Positions 34,361 to 46,357 of a stretch of 64,000 nucleotides of DNA are shown here, piece by piece. Each line of letters begins with the position of its first letter. The stretch's first letter is position 1. Source of the DNA: Chamaecrista fasciculata (lineage: Eukaryota > Streptophyta > Magnoliopsida > Fabales > Fabaceae). Position numbers and translations under genes: made by a program. The DNA lies in assembly GCA_003254925.1 (NCBI GenBank), contig QANZ01027752.1, forward strand, positions 1-64,000, written 5' to 3'. The notes under the pieces are model-generated. The model ran no database searches. It saw nothing but the letters and a program-made list of their open reading frames with translations, and had not been told where the DNA came from.

Positions 34361-37300
34361 ATGTCGTCGTTTGTGCGACGCAGGAAGGGCTCTGTAAATC
34401 AAACGCCCGCTGATTCTGATCGAGACGATGGGAAGAAGGAGGAGAAGGAGAACAACGGGAGAGAGACAGATGGAGGAGGAAAGAGAGCAACAAAGAGGAA
34501 GGCGGCAAAAGATCAAGTCGAGAAGATTAGGAAATGGACTTGTGTTGATAGTTGTTGTTGGTTCGTGGGTTTTATTTGCTCGCTTTGGTGGCTTTTGTTG
34601 TTTCTGTATAATGCAATGCCGGCATCGTTTCCTCAGTATGTGGCGGAGGCGATTGGAGGAGGGCCGTTGCCGGATCCGCCGGGCGTGAAATTGAGGAAGG
34701 AGGGCTTGACGGTGAAGCATCCTGTGGTTTTCGTGCCTGGCATTGTCACCGGTGGATTGGAACTTTGGGAGGGTCGTCATTGTGCAGAAGGATTGTTCAG
34801 GAAGAGGCTGTGGGGCGGCAATTTTGGGGAGTTGTACAAGAGGTACTGCGGTTTTCAATTTTCTCTTTTCTAAATAATCATAGGAAAACGTTAAGATTGA
34901 AACACTGAAAATTCTCTTGTCATGACATGGTTGCTCAATACAATGCAACCCCATTTTTCCAAACAATATTTGTTATTGGATACTGTTGAGAAAATCTGGA
35001 GCTCTGCCAAACGCACTTATTCTCGTGAAGGGAATGATGCTCAGGTGTATGGGATCAGAAGACGGATTCATGGTCTGAAACAAGGAGAGTTGATGGTTAC
35101 TGAGTACTACTCAGAATTAACTGGGATTAAATTAAGAATTTGATCTTCAGTACTTTTGTCTGTGAAAAGCTTCAAATAGGTGTTTTCTTATGTGTTAAAA
35201 ACTATTTATACTCTCTCTGCCTTTCCTGATCTGAGAGTAAAAGTATTCACGAAAAGAATTAGATTGTGATGGGAATTTCTGTTATATATAACTCAACAAT
35301 GGGAAAAAGTATTCTGGGAGTAACCTCTACTCACTTAAAGGAACAAATGTCTATTGAAGTGTGAACTATCAATTTTTTTGTTGTTGAAAAGAGAAGTGAC
35401 TTTAACTGAGACATTAGTAAGATTTCCTTTTGATGTTCGATAATGGGTTGCTGGTGAAAGCCTGTAACTTAATATCCTAGAAGAGATAACCAAAATTGGA
35501 TAGTGATATTGTTTCTTAATTTTTCTTTGTTTCTCTCCTGTTATAATATACTGACCATTAGTAAGTGTTGATAGCACAAAGAGAACAAAACAACATACCT
35601 GTTGGTCATGTTAGAATGGCAGCACAAAGAGGAATGACATGGCCTTCATTTGGTTGAATTATTGGATGTTCTGTACTTCATGCTTTTCATTGAGACTTGA
35701 GAGACGAAGTTATTTTGTTATTTCTGAAAAAATTTCATTGGAACTTTTACTGATTTGTGCTAGTCCCGTTCTTGAGAAAGCTTTTGGGGACTTTAATTAA
35801 ATGTTCAATATTTGGTAATTTGTCCCCAACGTTTTTCTTATTGTGTATTTTACTGTATCATTCTTTCATATCAATTTATATATTTTGTCAAATTCCCATT
35901 CTGTCATTGTTAAATGATGCTTTCAAGTTGTATATAATAGTATATTGGGTTGTCTGTTTTTTTTGTCTCCGCAGACCATTATGCTGGGTTGAGCACATGT
36001 CATTAGATAATGAAACAGGACTAGATCGTCCAGGCATAAGAGTTAGGCCTGTATCTGGACTAGTAGCAGCTGATTATTTTGCACCTGGTTATTTTGTCTG
36101 GGCTGTTCTAATAGCTAATTTAGCTCGCATTGGATATGAGGAAAAAAGCATGTATATGGCTGCATATGATTGGAGAATCTCCTTTCAGAATACAGAGGTA
36201 ATTAAACTTTTGTCAGTTCATAGTTCTTGTGTTGATTAATTCTCTGCTGATCAACTTACATTCAATGTTTTGTCGTCTTCTCCATTTTACCAGGTCAGAG
36301 ATCAAACTATGAGCAGAATGAAAAGTAATATAGAACTCATGGTGGCTACGAATGATGGTAAAAAGGTCGTTGTTATTCCTCATTCAATGGGTGTTCTTTA
36401 CTTCCTTCATTTTATGAAGTGGGTTGAAGCACCAAAACCAATGGGTGGTGGGGGTGGACCAGATTGGTGTGCCAAGCATATTAAAGCTGTCATGAACATT
36501 GGGGGACCTTTTCTTGGCGTTCCAAAATCAGTTGCTGGACTTTTCTCTATAGAAGGCAGGGATATTGCAGTTGCCAGGTTTTGTTTTAACTACTATAAAG
36601 TGAATTCTTGATCCTGTATATGCTCTTTCCATATAAAGCAACAACAACAACAACAATCTAAGCCTTTTCCCACTAGGTAGAGTCGGCTAAATGGATTAAC
36701 TGACGCCGACGTATTCTTTCCATAATAAAACAAAATAAAAATTCCAGATAAGTTGGTTTTGGATGGTCTTAAGCATATATTATTATCATCAATCTACTTG
36801 AAATGTTTGTGTAAATTCTACAGAGTTTGACCTCTCTAGGGTTTGAATTCTTCATCTTGAGTCTTCTCAAGATTCATGTTGAGTATTTATTTATTTTTTT
36901 ATTATCATTAAACCCACAAATCTCAAGGAGTCAAGGTGATCTAAATCTAGTGGTGAAGCAACTTGTGACTTCTCAAGAGGTTGAGTTCTCCATATGAAAA
37001 TCCTGAAAAACATGCTTCAGATGGATAAGTCCCTATATGACTAACTTTTTTACTGTTTCCTCAAGAAAGGTTATAGGTTTTCATTAATACTCACTGTGAT
37101 AATCAATTTTATGGATATTGAGGTAGAAAACTCAATATAAATATATTTTCCATATAAATTTATAGATGTTATCACATATTTTTTTTTAAAAAAAAAACAC
37201 TCATATGGGTACTTTTAATCCACCAAAAATAGATTGTAATTATGTTGATCGACCTCTTCAGATTTGTTTTGTTGAGATAGGGTGACAATTATAAACTTAT

Positions 37301-39621
37301 AATATTTTCTTTTGACTTGTAAATTGATTTTGGCTAGTGATATAGAATTATGGATCAATTCAGAAACGCATGCAGATAGATGCTATCACTTCATGGAGAT
37401 AAAAGAGATCCATTGCATTTCATCAATTTTATCATAATACTGATAATAATTATTTTGAATGTGCTTGCTAAATTAAGTTGATACGCAGAAACAAAAATTT
37501 AGTTGCTCCAAACCAATGCCTATCAATTTTATCAATGCCTCTCCTCATATGCGAAAACACCTAAAATTGATTCCTCTCTGATGAAAGTCTAAATCAAGGT
37601 TATTTCTATTATGCTTTGCATAGTTAATAAACTGCTAATCCTTGTGCAGGGCTTTAGCACCGGGCTTTTTGGATAAGGATGTTTTTGGATTTCAAATGCT
37701 GCAACATTTAATGCGGATGACCCGGACATGGGATTCAACTATGTCAATGATACCAAAAGGTGGGGACACCATATGGGGTGGCCTTGATTGGTCTCCTGAA
37801 GGATATTATAACTGCAGCGCAAAGAAGCCTAAGAATAATGTTACTGACCCTGCAATTGAAAATAGCAAAGACAGTCCTCGGTCAGCGAAAGATGTGAATT
37901 ATGGAAGAATTATATCATTTGGTAGAGACGTAGCTGAGTCACATTCCTCCAAGCTTGAGATATTGGACTTCAAGGTAATGTGAATATATTTAACTCACTC
38001 TGTTTCCAATGGTCAAATAGCATATAGTATTTGCAGTCAGTCTCCAACTGACAAACAAATAATTATCCTGATTTGCCCTTTTTCAATTTAGTTATATAAT
38101 TTTAGTTGTTAGTAAAGAAACCTTAAATGAGGAATAACAACGAGTTATTGGAGATCACCATCACAAGCTATTGTTTTCTGAACCTCTTCTGCAATGTAGC
38201 ACCGATTCTCTAACATACGAGTGTAAATAGCATGGCTTTCAGTTTGGGACCATTAACTTGCCCTCAAGTTGTATCTATTTTCAGGCAAAAGTTACAATTG
38301 TCACTTAGAGATTGACAGTTGAATGTTGCTGTGTCTATTGTGATCTCAAATTCTGGATACTGGCTGGCAACCGATATGCACATAGCATCAATTGCTTTTG
38401 TGAATAGCATTTTTAAGTTTTATATCTCTTGTTGTACTTGACAGGGTGCGCTAAAGGGTAGGAGCCTTGCAAACACTTCCCACTGTGATGTCTGGACAGA
38501 GTATCATGAAATGGGTGTTGAGGGAGTTAAAGCTGTATCAGATTATAAAGCCTTTACAGCCAGTTCAATTTTGGATCTTCTTAAGTATGTCGCTCCAAAG
38601 ATGATGAACCGTGGAGATCAGCATTTTTCACATGGGATTGCCGACAATTTGGATGACCCAAAGTACAAACATTACAAATATTGGTCTAATCCCTTAGAAA
38701 CGAAGTAAGATTTATTTTTCCCATTATATTTATTCTTGTGGTCAGAAATTTTTACGTATATTTATTCATGCAGTTGTTTTCCTATAAAAGTAAGAAAGAA
38801 AACTTATTGCAATTTGTCTTTCCTTCAACTAAAATCTTTCACGAACATTGAACAAATTGTATAAGCTCTTCGAAACAAGTCTGCCAATCTCATGAGATCT
38901 GGAAGATAAAGATCTGACAAATACAGTACACTTGGATACCACTTGAGCATGTTATCACCTATAATGATGACAGCGATGGGTTGCTGCAACTGCTGTTTTT
39001 GTTTCTCATCCAAATCTTAATACTGTAATTATTAATTATTTTGTCTCTTATATTATATCCTGATATTTGTGAAAACTCATGTTTCTATATTTGTGATTGT
39101 AATGTGTTCCTTTTAATTTTCTATGTGGCTGCTGCAGATTACCGAATGCTCCAGATATGGAGATCTACTCAATGTATGGGGTTGGGATCCCTACAGAAAG
39201 AGCATATGTCTACAAGCCGACTGCTCAATCTGATTGTTACATTCCCTTTCAGATTGACGCATCAGCCGATGGCGGAAATGAGCATTCTTGTCTACGGGGT
39301 GGAGTTTATTCTGTTGATGGAGATGAAACAGTTCCTGTTTTAAGTGCTGGTTTCATGTGTGCAAAAGGTTGGCGAGGAAGAACACGTTTCAATCCTTCAG
39401 GAATCCAAACTTACATAAGGGAGTATGATCATGCCCCTCCAGCTAATCTTCTAGAGGGCCGGGGAACCCAGAGTGGCAATCATGTTGACATATTAGGAAA
39501 TTTTGCATTAATTGAAGATATCATAAGAGTAGCAGCAGGAGCCACTGGTGATGAATTGGGTGGAGATAGAGTGCACTCAGATATCTTCAAATGGTCTGAA
39601 AAGATCGACTTAAAGCTCTAG
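34361..39621 (+). CDS. PDAT1: Phospholipid:diacylglycerol acyltransferase (PDAT1-like), six exons
   Basis: Transfers an acyl group from the sn-2 position of phospholipid to diacylglycerol, making triacylglycerol at the ER. Exons: 34361-34842, 35975-36197, 36294-36577, 37650-37974, 38445-38704, 39138-39621. All introns are GT-AG, and joining them gives 685 codons, near the roughly 670 of Arabidopsis PDAT1, which it resembles throughout. Domains: basic N terminus (1-60); one membrane segment (about 62-83, CCWFVGFICSLWWLLLFLY); LCAT-type acyltransferase domain. The oxyanion-region motif is FVPGIVTGGLELW (about 124-136), the nucleophile is Ser266 in PHSMG, and the probable triad partners are Asp585 or 587 (VDGDETVP) and His640 (GNHVDILGNF). 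The C terminus is IDLKL. No stop or frameshift is seen, so it should be functional. Intron 1 holds a copia gag relic. Confidence 0.95.
34922..35143 (+). pseudogene. Copia gag fragment inside PDAT intron 1
   Basis: A 73-codon frame reads TWLLNTMQPHFSKQYLLL, then VEKIWSSAKRTYS, then MVTEYYSEL, the order of the UBN2-type gag domain of copia elements. No LTR or pol is adjacent, so it is an old relic. It lies between the exon 1 donor and exon 2 acceptor and should be spliced out. Confidence 0.75.
36635..36720. repeat. Dispersed repeat in PDAT intron 3 (SINE-like)
   Basis: An (AAC)n tract is followed by a segment containing GCCTTTTCCCACTAGGT and GTCGGCTAAATGGAT. I recall similar strings as a recurrent plant repeat often linked to SINE 3' regions. 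No A/B box pair or target duplication was identified. Confidence 0.35.
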
Positions 39622-41250
39622 ATTCGCATTGTGAGTTACTCCCTGAACTTCTGGGATTTGAATTCTGTGCCCTCTCTAAAATATAACACAAGCTTTTCAA
39701 CTCATATGTCATAAGTGGAATGATTTAGATGAATCTCTGCTGAAACCAGCATATATTTTGATGATTTTAGTATTTTGTGAAAAGGTTATTACTTTTCATG
39801 TAGCTTACACTCAACTTTGAAAGTTCTTTATGCCAAGATCTATCTCCGATTACTCTTTGGCTGTAGTAATAGTCACAGACCAAGGCAGTCAATATTTTTG
39901 GCTCAAACTGATGTTTCTCAGTCCATTGGCTTGTTTTCAATAGTGTTTTATCTCCTAAATAATTCTCTTTGGTTCATACCACTCTGTATTGATGTATAAA
40001 AGATTGTAGGTTGACCTAATCTATTGCAAGTTTGTAGACCAAATTAATTATAAATAGAGATCTCACAAAAAAGTGAATTCAAGATATTTACATATTTATT
40101 CATAATTAAACAAGTAAATATATAAATTGATCCCTAAAAGGTTTGAGTTAACAATTTAATATTTGAAAGTTTATTTTCTATTCTTCAATCTCTAGAAATC
40201 GTAGAATCAATATATTTTGGTCATTTTGTTCTTACAAGTTAGTTCCTATAATATAGATTTAATTTAAAGGATTAAGTTGATTGAAGTATATAAACTAGAC
40301 TTTTTAAGAATTGAGTTGTCAATTCGTATATTTTTTAAAGACCAAATTGCATGTTTACTCAATTAATTTGGTCTACATTTTTTTCATAGACTAGTATTAA
40401 CCTAGGAATTTTTCATCCACTTATATGTTTCGGTTGCTACATGCTATACATCTCAAATGACTGATCTTTTCTCATCATTTCAGTACAAGCCGCAATCCAA
40501 CTGGGTTCTACTTCTACCATTGTGCATTTGTGCTTTGAGATGGAGCTGGCGGTAAGGGCTACAGAACAGAGCAGAAATGGTGACATCTTGGGAAATACTG
40601 AAACTGTTCACTGCAAAAAGATTGCCCCAAGAAGAAATGCTGACTTCTAATTTGAGTGCATTTAGATTGGATGAGGATGAAGAGGATTTTGTTTATTAAA
40701 TTAATTTTTTAAAAAACAAGTGTCTATGGTATTATAGTGTCATGTATTAGTTGTAAGGCTCACTCTCTTCACATAAAATGATTTTTCTGTTCTTACAATG
40801 TATTCTATGACTTCTCCATTTGCAGGTTTTCAAAACTTGAAGGGAGGAGGATGAGGGAGCCTAGGCTGATGATTAATTGTAATTTCTATTCCCTTATCAT
40901 CTGAACAATTGGGGAGGTCACACGATTTGAGAATCAAAATTACACTAATATTTAAATTCTAGGAATGTGTAATGTGAGTTTGTTTTATTATGTTTTCTTT
41001 TTTGTCATGATTTTAAAAATGTTTTACAGGATTGAATAAAAGGTCAAATGTTCAATTTGGTTCATTATCTTTGCCTCAAAGTTCATTTTGGTCCATTATT
41101 TTTGGAAAAGTCCAAATTAGTTTATTTTTGGAACTTGATTTAAAATAATCCTACTATTAAGTTTTGTCTCTTTTTTCTGTTTTGTAGGACGTGACACTTA
41201 ACATGACTTCTCTCTCTTTTTGGAAAATAAATAGGAAAGAGTAATATGTT
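39622..41250 (+). other. PDAT 3' flank, possible 3' UTR with an intron
   Basis: No further coding exon was recognised. A GTGAGT donor-like site (39630) just after the stop, and a TTTCAG acceptor-like site (40483), could bracket a 3'-UTR intron. AATAAA near 41036 could be a poly(A) signal. Transcript data would be needed to fix the end. Confidence 0.3.
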
Positions 41251-41360
41251 TAAGGCAAAAGTATTATCGGTATTCTTAATCTTTGNTCTTTCTTTTTGGA
41301 AAATAAATAGGAAAGAGTAATATATTTAAGGCAAAAGTATTATCGGTATTCTTAATCTTT
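41212..41360. repeat. Duplicated block at a single-N contig join (41286)
   Basis: About 74 bp before the N (TTTTTGGAAAATAAATAGG ... TTAATCTTTG) recurs almost unchanged after it. It probably represents overlapping contig ends left unmerged. Confidence 0.7.
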
Positions 41361-41595
41361 GGGGTTATTTTTAGTTATATCCTCAATATTTTTTTTTGTC
41401 AATTATATTCCTAACGTTTCATATTTGAGTCAATTATACCCCATATTAGGGTATAAATATAATTGACAAAAAATATGAAAGGGGGGTATAATTGACTAGA
41501 AAGTGCAACGTTGGAGTTATAATTGACAAAAAAATATGTTAGGAGTATAATTAAAAATGATTTCAAACGTTGAGAATACCAATTGTACTTTTGCC
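41330..41595. mobile_element. Mutator-like foldback MITE (266 bp) with perfect 9-bp TSD
   Basis: Ends GGCAAAAGTATTA and TTGTACTTTTGCC are flanked by TATATTTAA at 41321-41329 and 41596-41604. The terminal motif is the same as in the element at 27591. The arms carry repeated TATAATTGAC and GTCAATTATA blocks. Noncoding. Confidence 0.85.
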
Positions 41596-42062
41596 TATAT
41601 TTAATGATAAACAAAGTTTGCATATCTATGTTCTCTAAATCAGAACTATGTTATTAAAAAAAAGGTTATGCATGAGAGGAAAATGATTTGTATGAAAGAG
41701 ATGTTAGGCCAAGTGTTGTATTATCAAAATGATGAAAAAAGATACAAATTCGGCCCAGTTCGTTTGCGTTTTGATTATAATCTGTTCTGATTATAATCAT
41801 AATAAACATGTTCGTTTACGTTTTTTTTTCTGATCAAATTATAATCATGATTTTTTTATAATCAAACACACTCAATTACACTTATACCCCTATATACATA
41901 CCTAAAATTACCTATACTCTCATTCATTCAATCAAAAATCACAAGGGTAAAATGGTCATTTCCATAAATATTGGGCCATTTTACAATTACTCATTATTGT
42001 GTAGGGCTAAAATGTTATTTTGCCCAAAATATTTAGGGATCAAATTGGCAATTTAGCCATTC

Positions 42063-42245
42063 TCACAATCCCTCGTCTCTGCGTCGCCGTCGTTCTCTCT
42101 CTCTCATCTCCGTCGTTCGCTCTCTCTCATCTCCGTCGTGTCCTTCCTGGCGAGACAATTCCTTCGAAACCGTCGTGCCGAAGATGCACATGAATGGAGT
42201 ACAAAAGCTCTTTGCTAAAGCCAAAACTGGTTTCATTTTCTCCAA
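42063..42245 (-). other. Short exon-like ORF inside the TIR element
   Basis: A 60-codon minus-strand frame begins MEKMKPVLALAKSFCTPF and ends in Arg/Glu-rich repeat from the GA tract. It is not recognised. It lies on the same strand as the RCC1-like fragment and could be another captured piece or chance. Confidence 0.25.
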
Positions 42246-42329
42246 AAGATAGGGAAAGAATTAATCAGTCACATACACTCGTATAAAACTCCAGATGCAC
42301 ATGCTATGCTATCTACAGATACAATAGCT

Positions 42330-42392
42330 CTAGTGTTGATTGCACTTGACAAGGCCTTCATGAAAAGAGAAATTGCGAGATTTTAGAGAGAG

Positions 42393-42428
<36 letters not shown>

Positions 42429-42913
42429 CCGGAATTGTGGATTTGGGAATTGCCCCAAACCCAGTCGTCCACCATCACCTTTGCCCCAAATCCAAAGAGT
42501 ACCATCGACAATCAAAGACAAATGAAAAAGCCCACAAGAAATACCCAATTCAACGGTCTTATTCCCACCATCATCAATGTTTTCTTTAGCGGTGCCCTTT
42601 CTTGCGATTTGACTTGGGGTNTGTGGATTTGGGAATTGCCCCAAACCCAGTCGTCCACCGTACCATCACCTTTGCCCCAAATCCAAAGAGTACCATCGAC
42701 AATCAAAGACAAATGAAAAAGCCCACAAGAAATACCCAATTCAACGGTCTTATTCCCACCATCATCAATGTTTTCTTTAGCGGTGCCCTTTCTTGCGATT
42801 TGACTTGGGGTTTGGGAGAGCGTGAATCAGTGAATGAGTGTTTGGGAAGTAGAAGGTTGGTTACAGGCGAAGGATACAATTGGATTTGGGAATTGCATCC
42901 ATTAATTGATTGA
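42330..42913 (-). pseudogene. RCC1-repeat protein fragment, duplicated around a contig join
   Basis: The minus-strand frame reads ELGISCGLFHLSLIVDGTLW, then IWGKGDGGRLGLG, a clear RCC1 beta-propeller repeat with the GRLGLG hallmark. The family ranges from Ran exchange factors to plant UVR8-like photoreceptors; one repeat is too little to assign a function. A block of about 185 bp (42436-42620) repeats after the N at 42621 (42622-42811) with a 5-bp insertion that shifts the frame. Only about one repeat of the usual seven is present, so it is a fragment. Confidence 0.7.
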
Positions 42914-43959
42914 ATTGCATCCATTAATTTGAATTACTGATGGGGGAGAAGAAAGAGCGAATGAGATTGGGCGAAGATGACATGGGGAGAAGAAAGAGCG
43001 AGATGGGGGAGAAGAAAGAGAGAGAGATTTATGCCAAATTGGAAAAAAATTTCGAGTCCGCTTCAGTTTTTATCTTCTCTCTCATCTGCTGCGAAACGGT
43101 GCACCATTTTCTTCGCTGGTGCACCGAATGTCTAGCAAAAAATGAAACGGTGCACCGATTTGGATAATCATCCCCCCACTTACACATGAAAATAATCAAG
43201 ATTTCAGGCTTTTCAAGGCAAACAGTAACATTTTTTATTTTTTTCCAAACAACAATCACATCCAAGCACACTTTTATTATAATCAAATCACATCTTACTT
43301 TTTCCAACTTTTTCTTCCATTTATACCCCTATACAATTTATCAATTTCCTTACTTTTTATCCACCTACCACAATCATTACATACCCATTTTAATAATTTC
43401 ACACCAAATAATCAACAATCATCCAAACACCACTACAAAAATAATCAACTTTGAACCAAGATTTATAATCAAAACAAATTTAAAAAAAAAACGGAAACGA
43501 ACAGGATAATGAAGAATTATTTTGAACCAAAGGTACATGGATAATGAATCAATTTGTACTTTTTGAAAGATTATGGATAAAATGAACTTTGAGGTAAAGA
43601 TAATGGACAAAAATAAAATTCGACCTGAATAAAAAAAGATAACCTATTTGACAATTTATTTTAAAAACTGGAAACAAATAAAATGAAAAAAAGATTGTTT
43701 GAGCAACATTAAATGCAAGTTCTCATTGTGACACATGACTACATTTGTTTTTTCATTTAATAATCATCAAAACGCACAACTCTCCAAATTTGAGCTTAAA
43801 GGGTCAAAGAAAATTGATCCAAAGAAGGAAGTGCTTCAGGAAACTATTTAATTTCTTAAAAAAATGAAATTAAGGCAAGAAATTTTCAATAGAGGGTAGC
43901 AGCTACAATTTAAAATTTAAAGTACTTGTTTTGCTTCCTTCCCTACAAGATTTTTTACA

Positions 43960-44177
43960 GCAAATTTCAATTTTGTTCCTAATATTTGTTTATTATTAAT
44001 TATATCTTCAAAATTTCATATTTAGATTGATTTTATTCTTTGCTTTAATTTTAGTAAATATTAACGACAAATTCAACGTAACTAATAACATGTAATATAA
44101 AATTAATAACAAAAGAAATTCAAATACTTACTAAAATTGAAATTTGCTGTAAACATTGGGGACAAAGAAAGGTGCTT
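43960..44177. mobile_element. Foldback MITE remnant related to the GGCAAAAG family
   Basis: TTTTACAGCAAATTTCAATT on the left pairs with AAAATTGAAATTTGCTGTAA on the right, followed by GGTGCTTTTGCC. The left terminal part is missing. Confidence 0.5.
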
Positions 44178-44604
44178 TTGCCTAAATTATAATATTATTG
44201 TGAATAAAATTAGTTTTTATTTAAAAAAAAAGTAAAAAATACGTCAACTTCTGTTTTCTTGAGAACTTTACCTACATTGTAATTTTTACTTATCAAAATT
44301 ATTTTTAAAAAATTAGATCATCAAACTTTTAATTTTTGAAAATCTAGGAAGCATGGACACTTCATTTTGAAGGCGTGTCGCCGTGGCAGACACGTGTCAG
44401 TGTCCGACACTCGTATGACACCGACACGACACATATCCATAAATTTTAGAATATAAATCAATTTTTTGTAACTTTAACATGATAGGCAAGAGAAAATAAT
44501 AATAGATATGACATATATTATGAATAAAAATTGTAATTTTTAATTTTTTCATTAAAAATTATGAATATTTAATTATTTATATATATAAATATATGCCGTG
44601 TCGT

Positions 44605-45137
44605 NNNNNNNNNNNNNNNNNNNNNNNNNNNNNNNNNNNNNNNNNNNNNNNNNNNNNNNNNNNNNNNNNNNNNNNNNNNNNNNNNNNNNNNNNNNNNNNN
44701 NNNNNNNNNNNNNNNNNNNNNNNNNNNNNNNNNNNNNNNNNNNNNNNNNNNNNNNNNNNNNNNNNNNNNNNNNNNNNNNNNNNNNNNNNNNNNNNNNNNN
44801 NNNNNNNNNNNNNNNNNNNNNNNNNNNNNNNNNNNNNNNNNNNNNNNNNNNNNNNNNNNNNNNNNNNNNNNNNNNNNNNNNNNNNNNNNNNNNNNNNNNN
44901 NNNNNNNNNNNNNNNNNNNNNNNNNNNNNNNNNNNNNNNNNNNNNNNNNNNNNNNNNNNNNNNNNNNNNNNNNNNNNNNNNNNNNNNNNNNNNNNNNNNN
45001 NNNNNNNNNNNNNNNNNNNNNNNNNNNNNNNNNNNNNNNNNNNNNNNNNNNNNNNNNNNNNNNNNNNNNNNNNNNNNNNNNNNNNNNNNNNNNNNNNNNN
45101 NNNNNNNNNNNNNNNNNNNNNNNNNNNNNNNNNNNNN
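44605..45137. other. Assembly gap (533 N)
   Basis: A run of unknown bases. It hides the expected 5' LTR and leader start of the copia element whose gag begins at 45157. The bases just before it (44370-44604) include repeated GTGTCG/CGACAC motifs. Confidence 0.99.
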
Positions 45138-45156
45138 TTTGTTCTTTATTTATAGA

Positions 45157-46185
45157 ATGACAAATCTTGCAAAAATTGAATTTATGGTCCTTGATATCTC
45201 TGGAAAGAATTATCTTTCATGGACACTGGATGCAGAGATGCACTTGAATGCTATGGGTCTTAGTGAAACAATCAAGGAAGGAAATGAGATATCAAACCAA
45301 GACCATGCCAAAGCTATGATTTTTATACGTCATCATCTTGATGAAGGACTGAAGGTGGAATACCTTACTGTAAAAGATCCCCTTGATTTGTGGCAAAATC
45401 TAAAAGAAAGATATGACCACTTAAAAACAGTCATCCTGCCTAAAGCCCGATATGAATGGATGCACTTACGATTGCAGGATTTTAAATCAGTATGTGAATA
45501 TAATTCTGCAATGTTTAAAATCAGCTCTCAATTAAAATTATGTGGAGAAAATATTACTAATGATGATATGTTAGAAAAAACATTCTCCACATTTCATGCT
45601 TCGAACATGCTATTGCAGCAGCAGTATCGAGAGCGGGGATTTAAAAAATATGCTGATTTAATATCATGTCTCCTTTTGGCTGAATAAAATAATGAACTTT
45701 TGTTGAAAAATCATGAATCTCGCCCGACCGGTTCTACCCCATTTCCTGAAGCGAATGTGGTAACATTTAATAATTATGGTTGTGGTTATGGTCGTGGTCG
45801 TGGCCGTGGACGTGGTCGCGGTGGTTATTGTGGCCGAGGACAACATAACTTTAAGCCCTATAGTGGTCATGGAGATGGAAAAGCACAAGACAAGGGAAAG
45901 GCACCAGAAAATAAGGATGACAAGATATCCGAAAGTCCATGTCATAGATGTGGTATGAAAAGGCATTGGGCTCGTACATGTCGTACAGCTAAACATCTGG
46001 TCGGACTTTATCAAGTTTCTCTAAGAGAAAATAAAAGTCTTGAGAAGAAATCCGATGTAGAGGCGAATTTTATTAATCATTTTGATGATAATCTTATCAA
46101 TGAGCCTCTGGGAATGACTGATTTGGATATTGCAGATTTTCTTAATCCAACAAACGGGAATGTCAATTTCTCCTTTGATGCTTAG
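45157..46185 (+). pseudogene. gag: Copia gag with one in-frame stop
   Basis: ATG at 45157 opens a gag (VLDISGKNYLSWTLDAEMHL near the start). At 45685-45687 TAA interrupts it, and the same frame continues NNELLLKNHESRPTG to TAG at 46183. CAA to TAA is the likely change. The C-terminal half has an Arg-Gly repeat stretch (GRGRGRGRGRGG, 45790-45828) and a zinc knuckle CHRCGMKRHWARTC (45940-45981), both RNA-binding features. The usual Gly of the knuckle is Arg here. Confidence 0.85.
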
Positions 46186-46357
46186 TCTAGTTTTTAAATT
46201 ACTTTCTTTTGATGTAATATGTTTAATTTCTGTTTGAAGTTATTTTCTCTGTCTTTAATTTATGTATTTCAATTTCTGTATTCCAAAGTATATTATATTT
46301 TATGAAATTTAAAGCATCAACTTATTTTCTTTATTTTGTTTTAAGATACCACGGAGT

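Larger units (their letters stand above)
41752..43505. mobile_element. TIR-bounded element carrying a captured RCC1-like gene fragment
   Basis: The left end CCCAGTTCGTTTGCGTTTTG with GATTATAATC pairs with the right end, where TTTATAATCAAAAC is followed by AACGGAAACGAACAGG. Inside are GA/CT-rich tracts (42090-42130, 42385-42422) and host-like coding sequence (42330-42913). No transposase was seen. This fits a Pack-type non-autonomous element of the hAT or PIF/Harbinger kind; no clear target duplication was found, so the superfamily is open. A contig join at 42621 duplicates part of it. Confidence 0.55.

Noticed and set aside
34304..34966. 220-codon ORF antisense to PDAT exon 1
   Set aside because: Overlaps a well-supported exon on the other strand and is rich in Ser/Leu/Pro from antisense codons, with no domain.
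43425..43450. CACTACAAAAATAATC as a CACTA terminus
   Set aside because: No partner end, no subterminal repeats, and it lies within the right arm of the TIR-bounded element.
44370..44604. GTGTCG/CGACAC words next to the gap as a palindromic element
   Set aside because: They resemble known plant dispersed repeats, but the other end is hidden by the gap, so no element can be delimited.
45776..46014. ORFs of Val or Thr/Ile repeats on both strands
   Set aside because: Alternate frames of the Arg-Gly repeat in copia gag.
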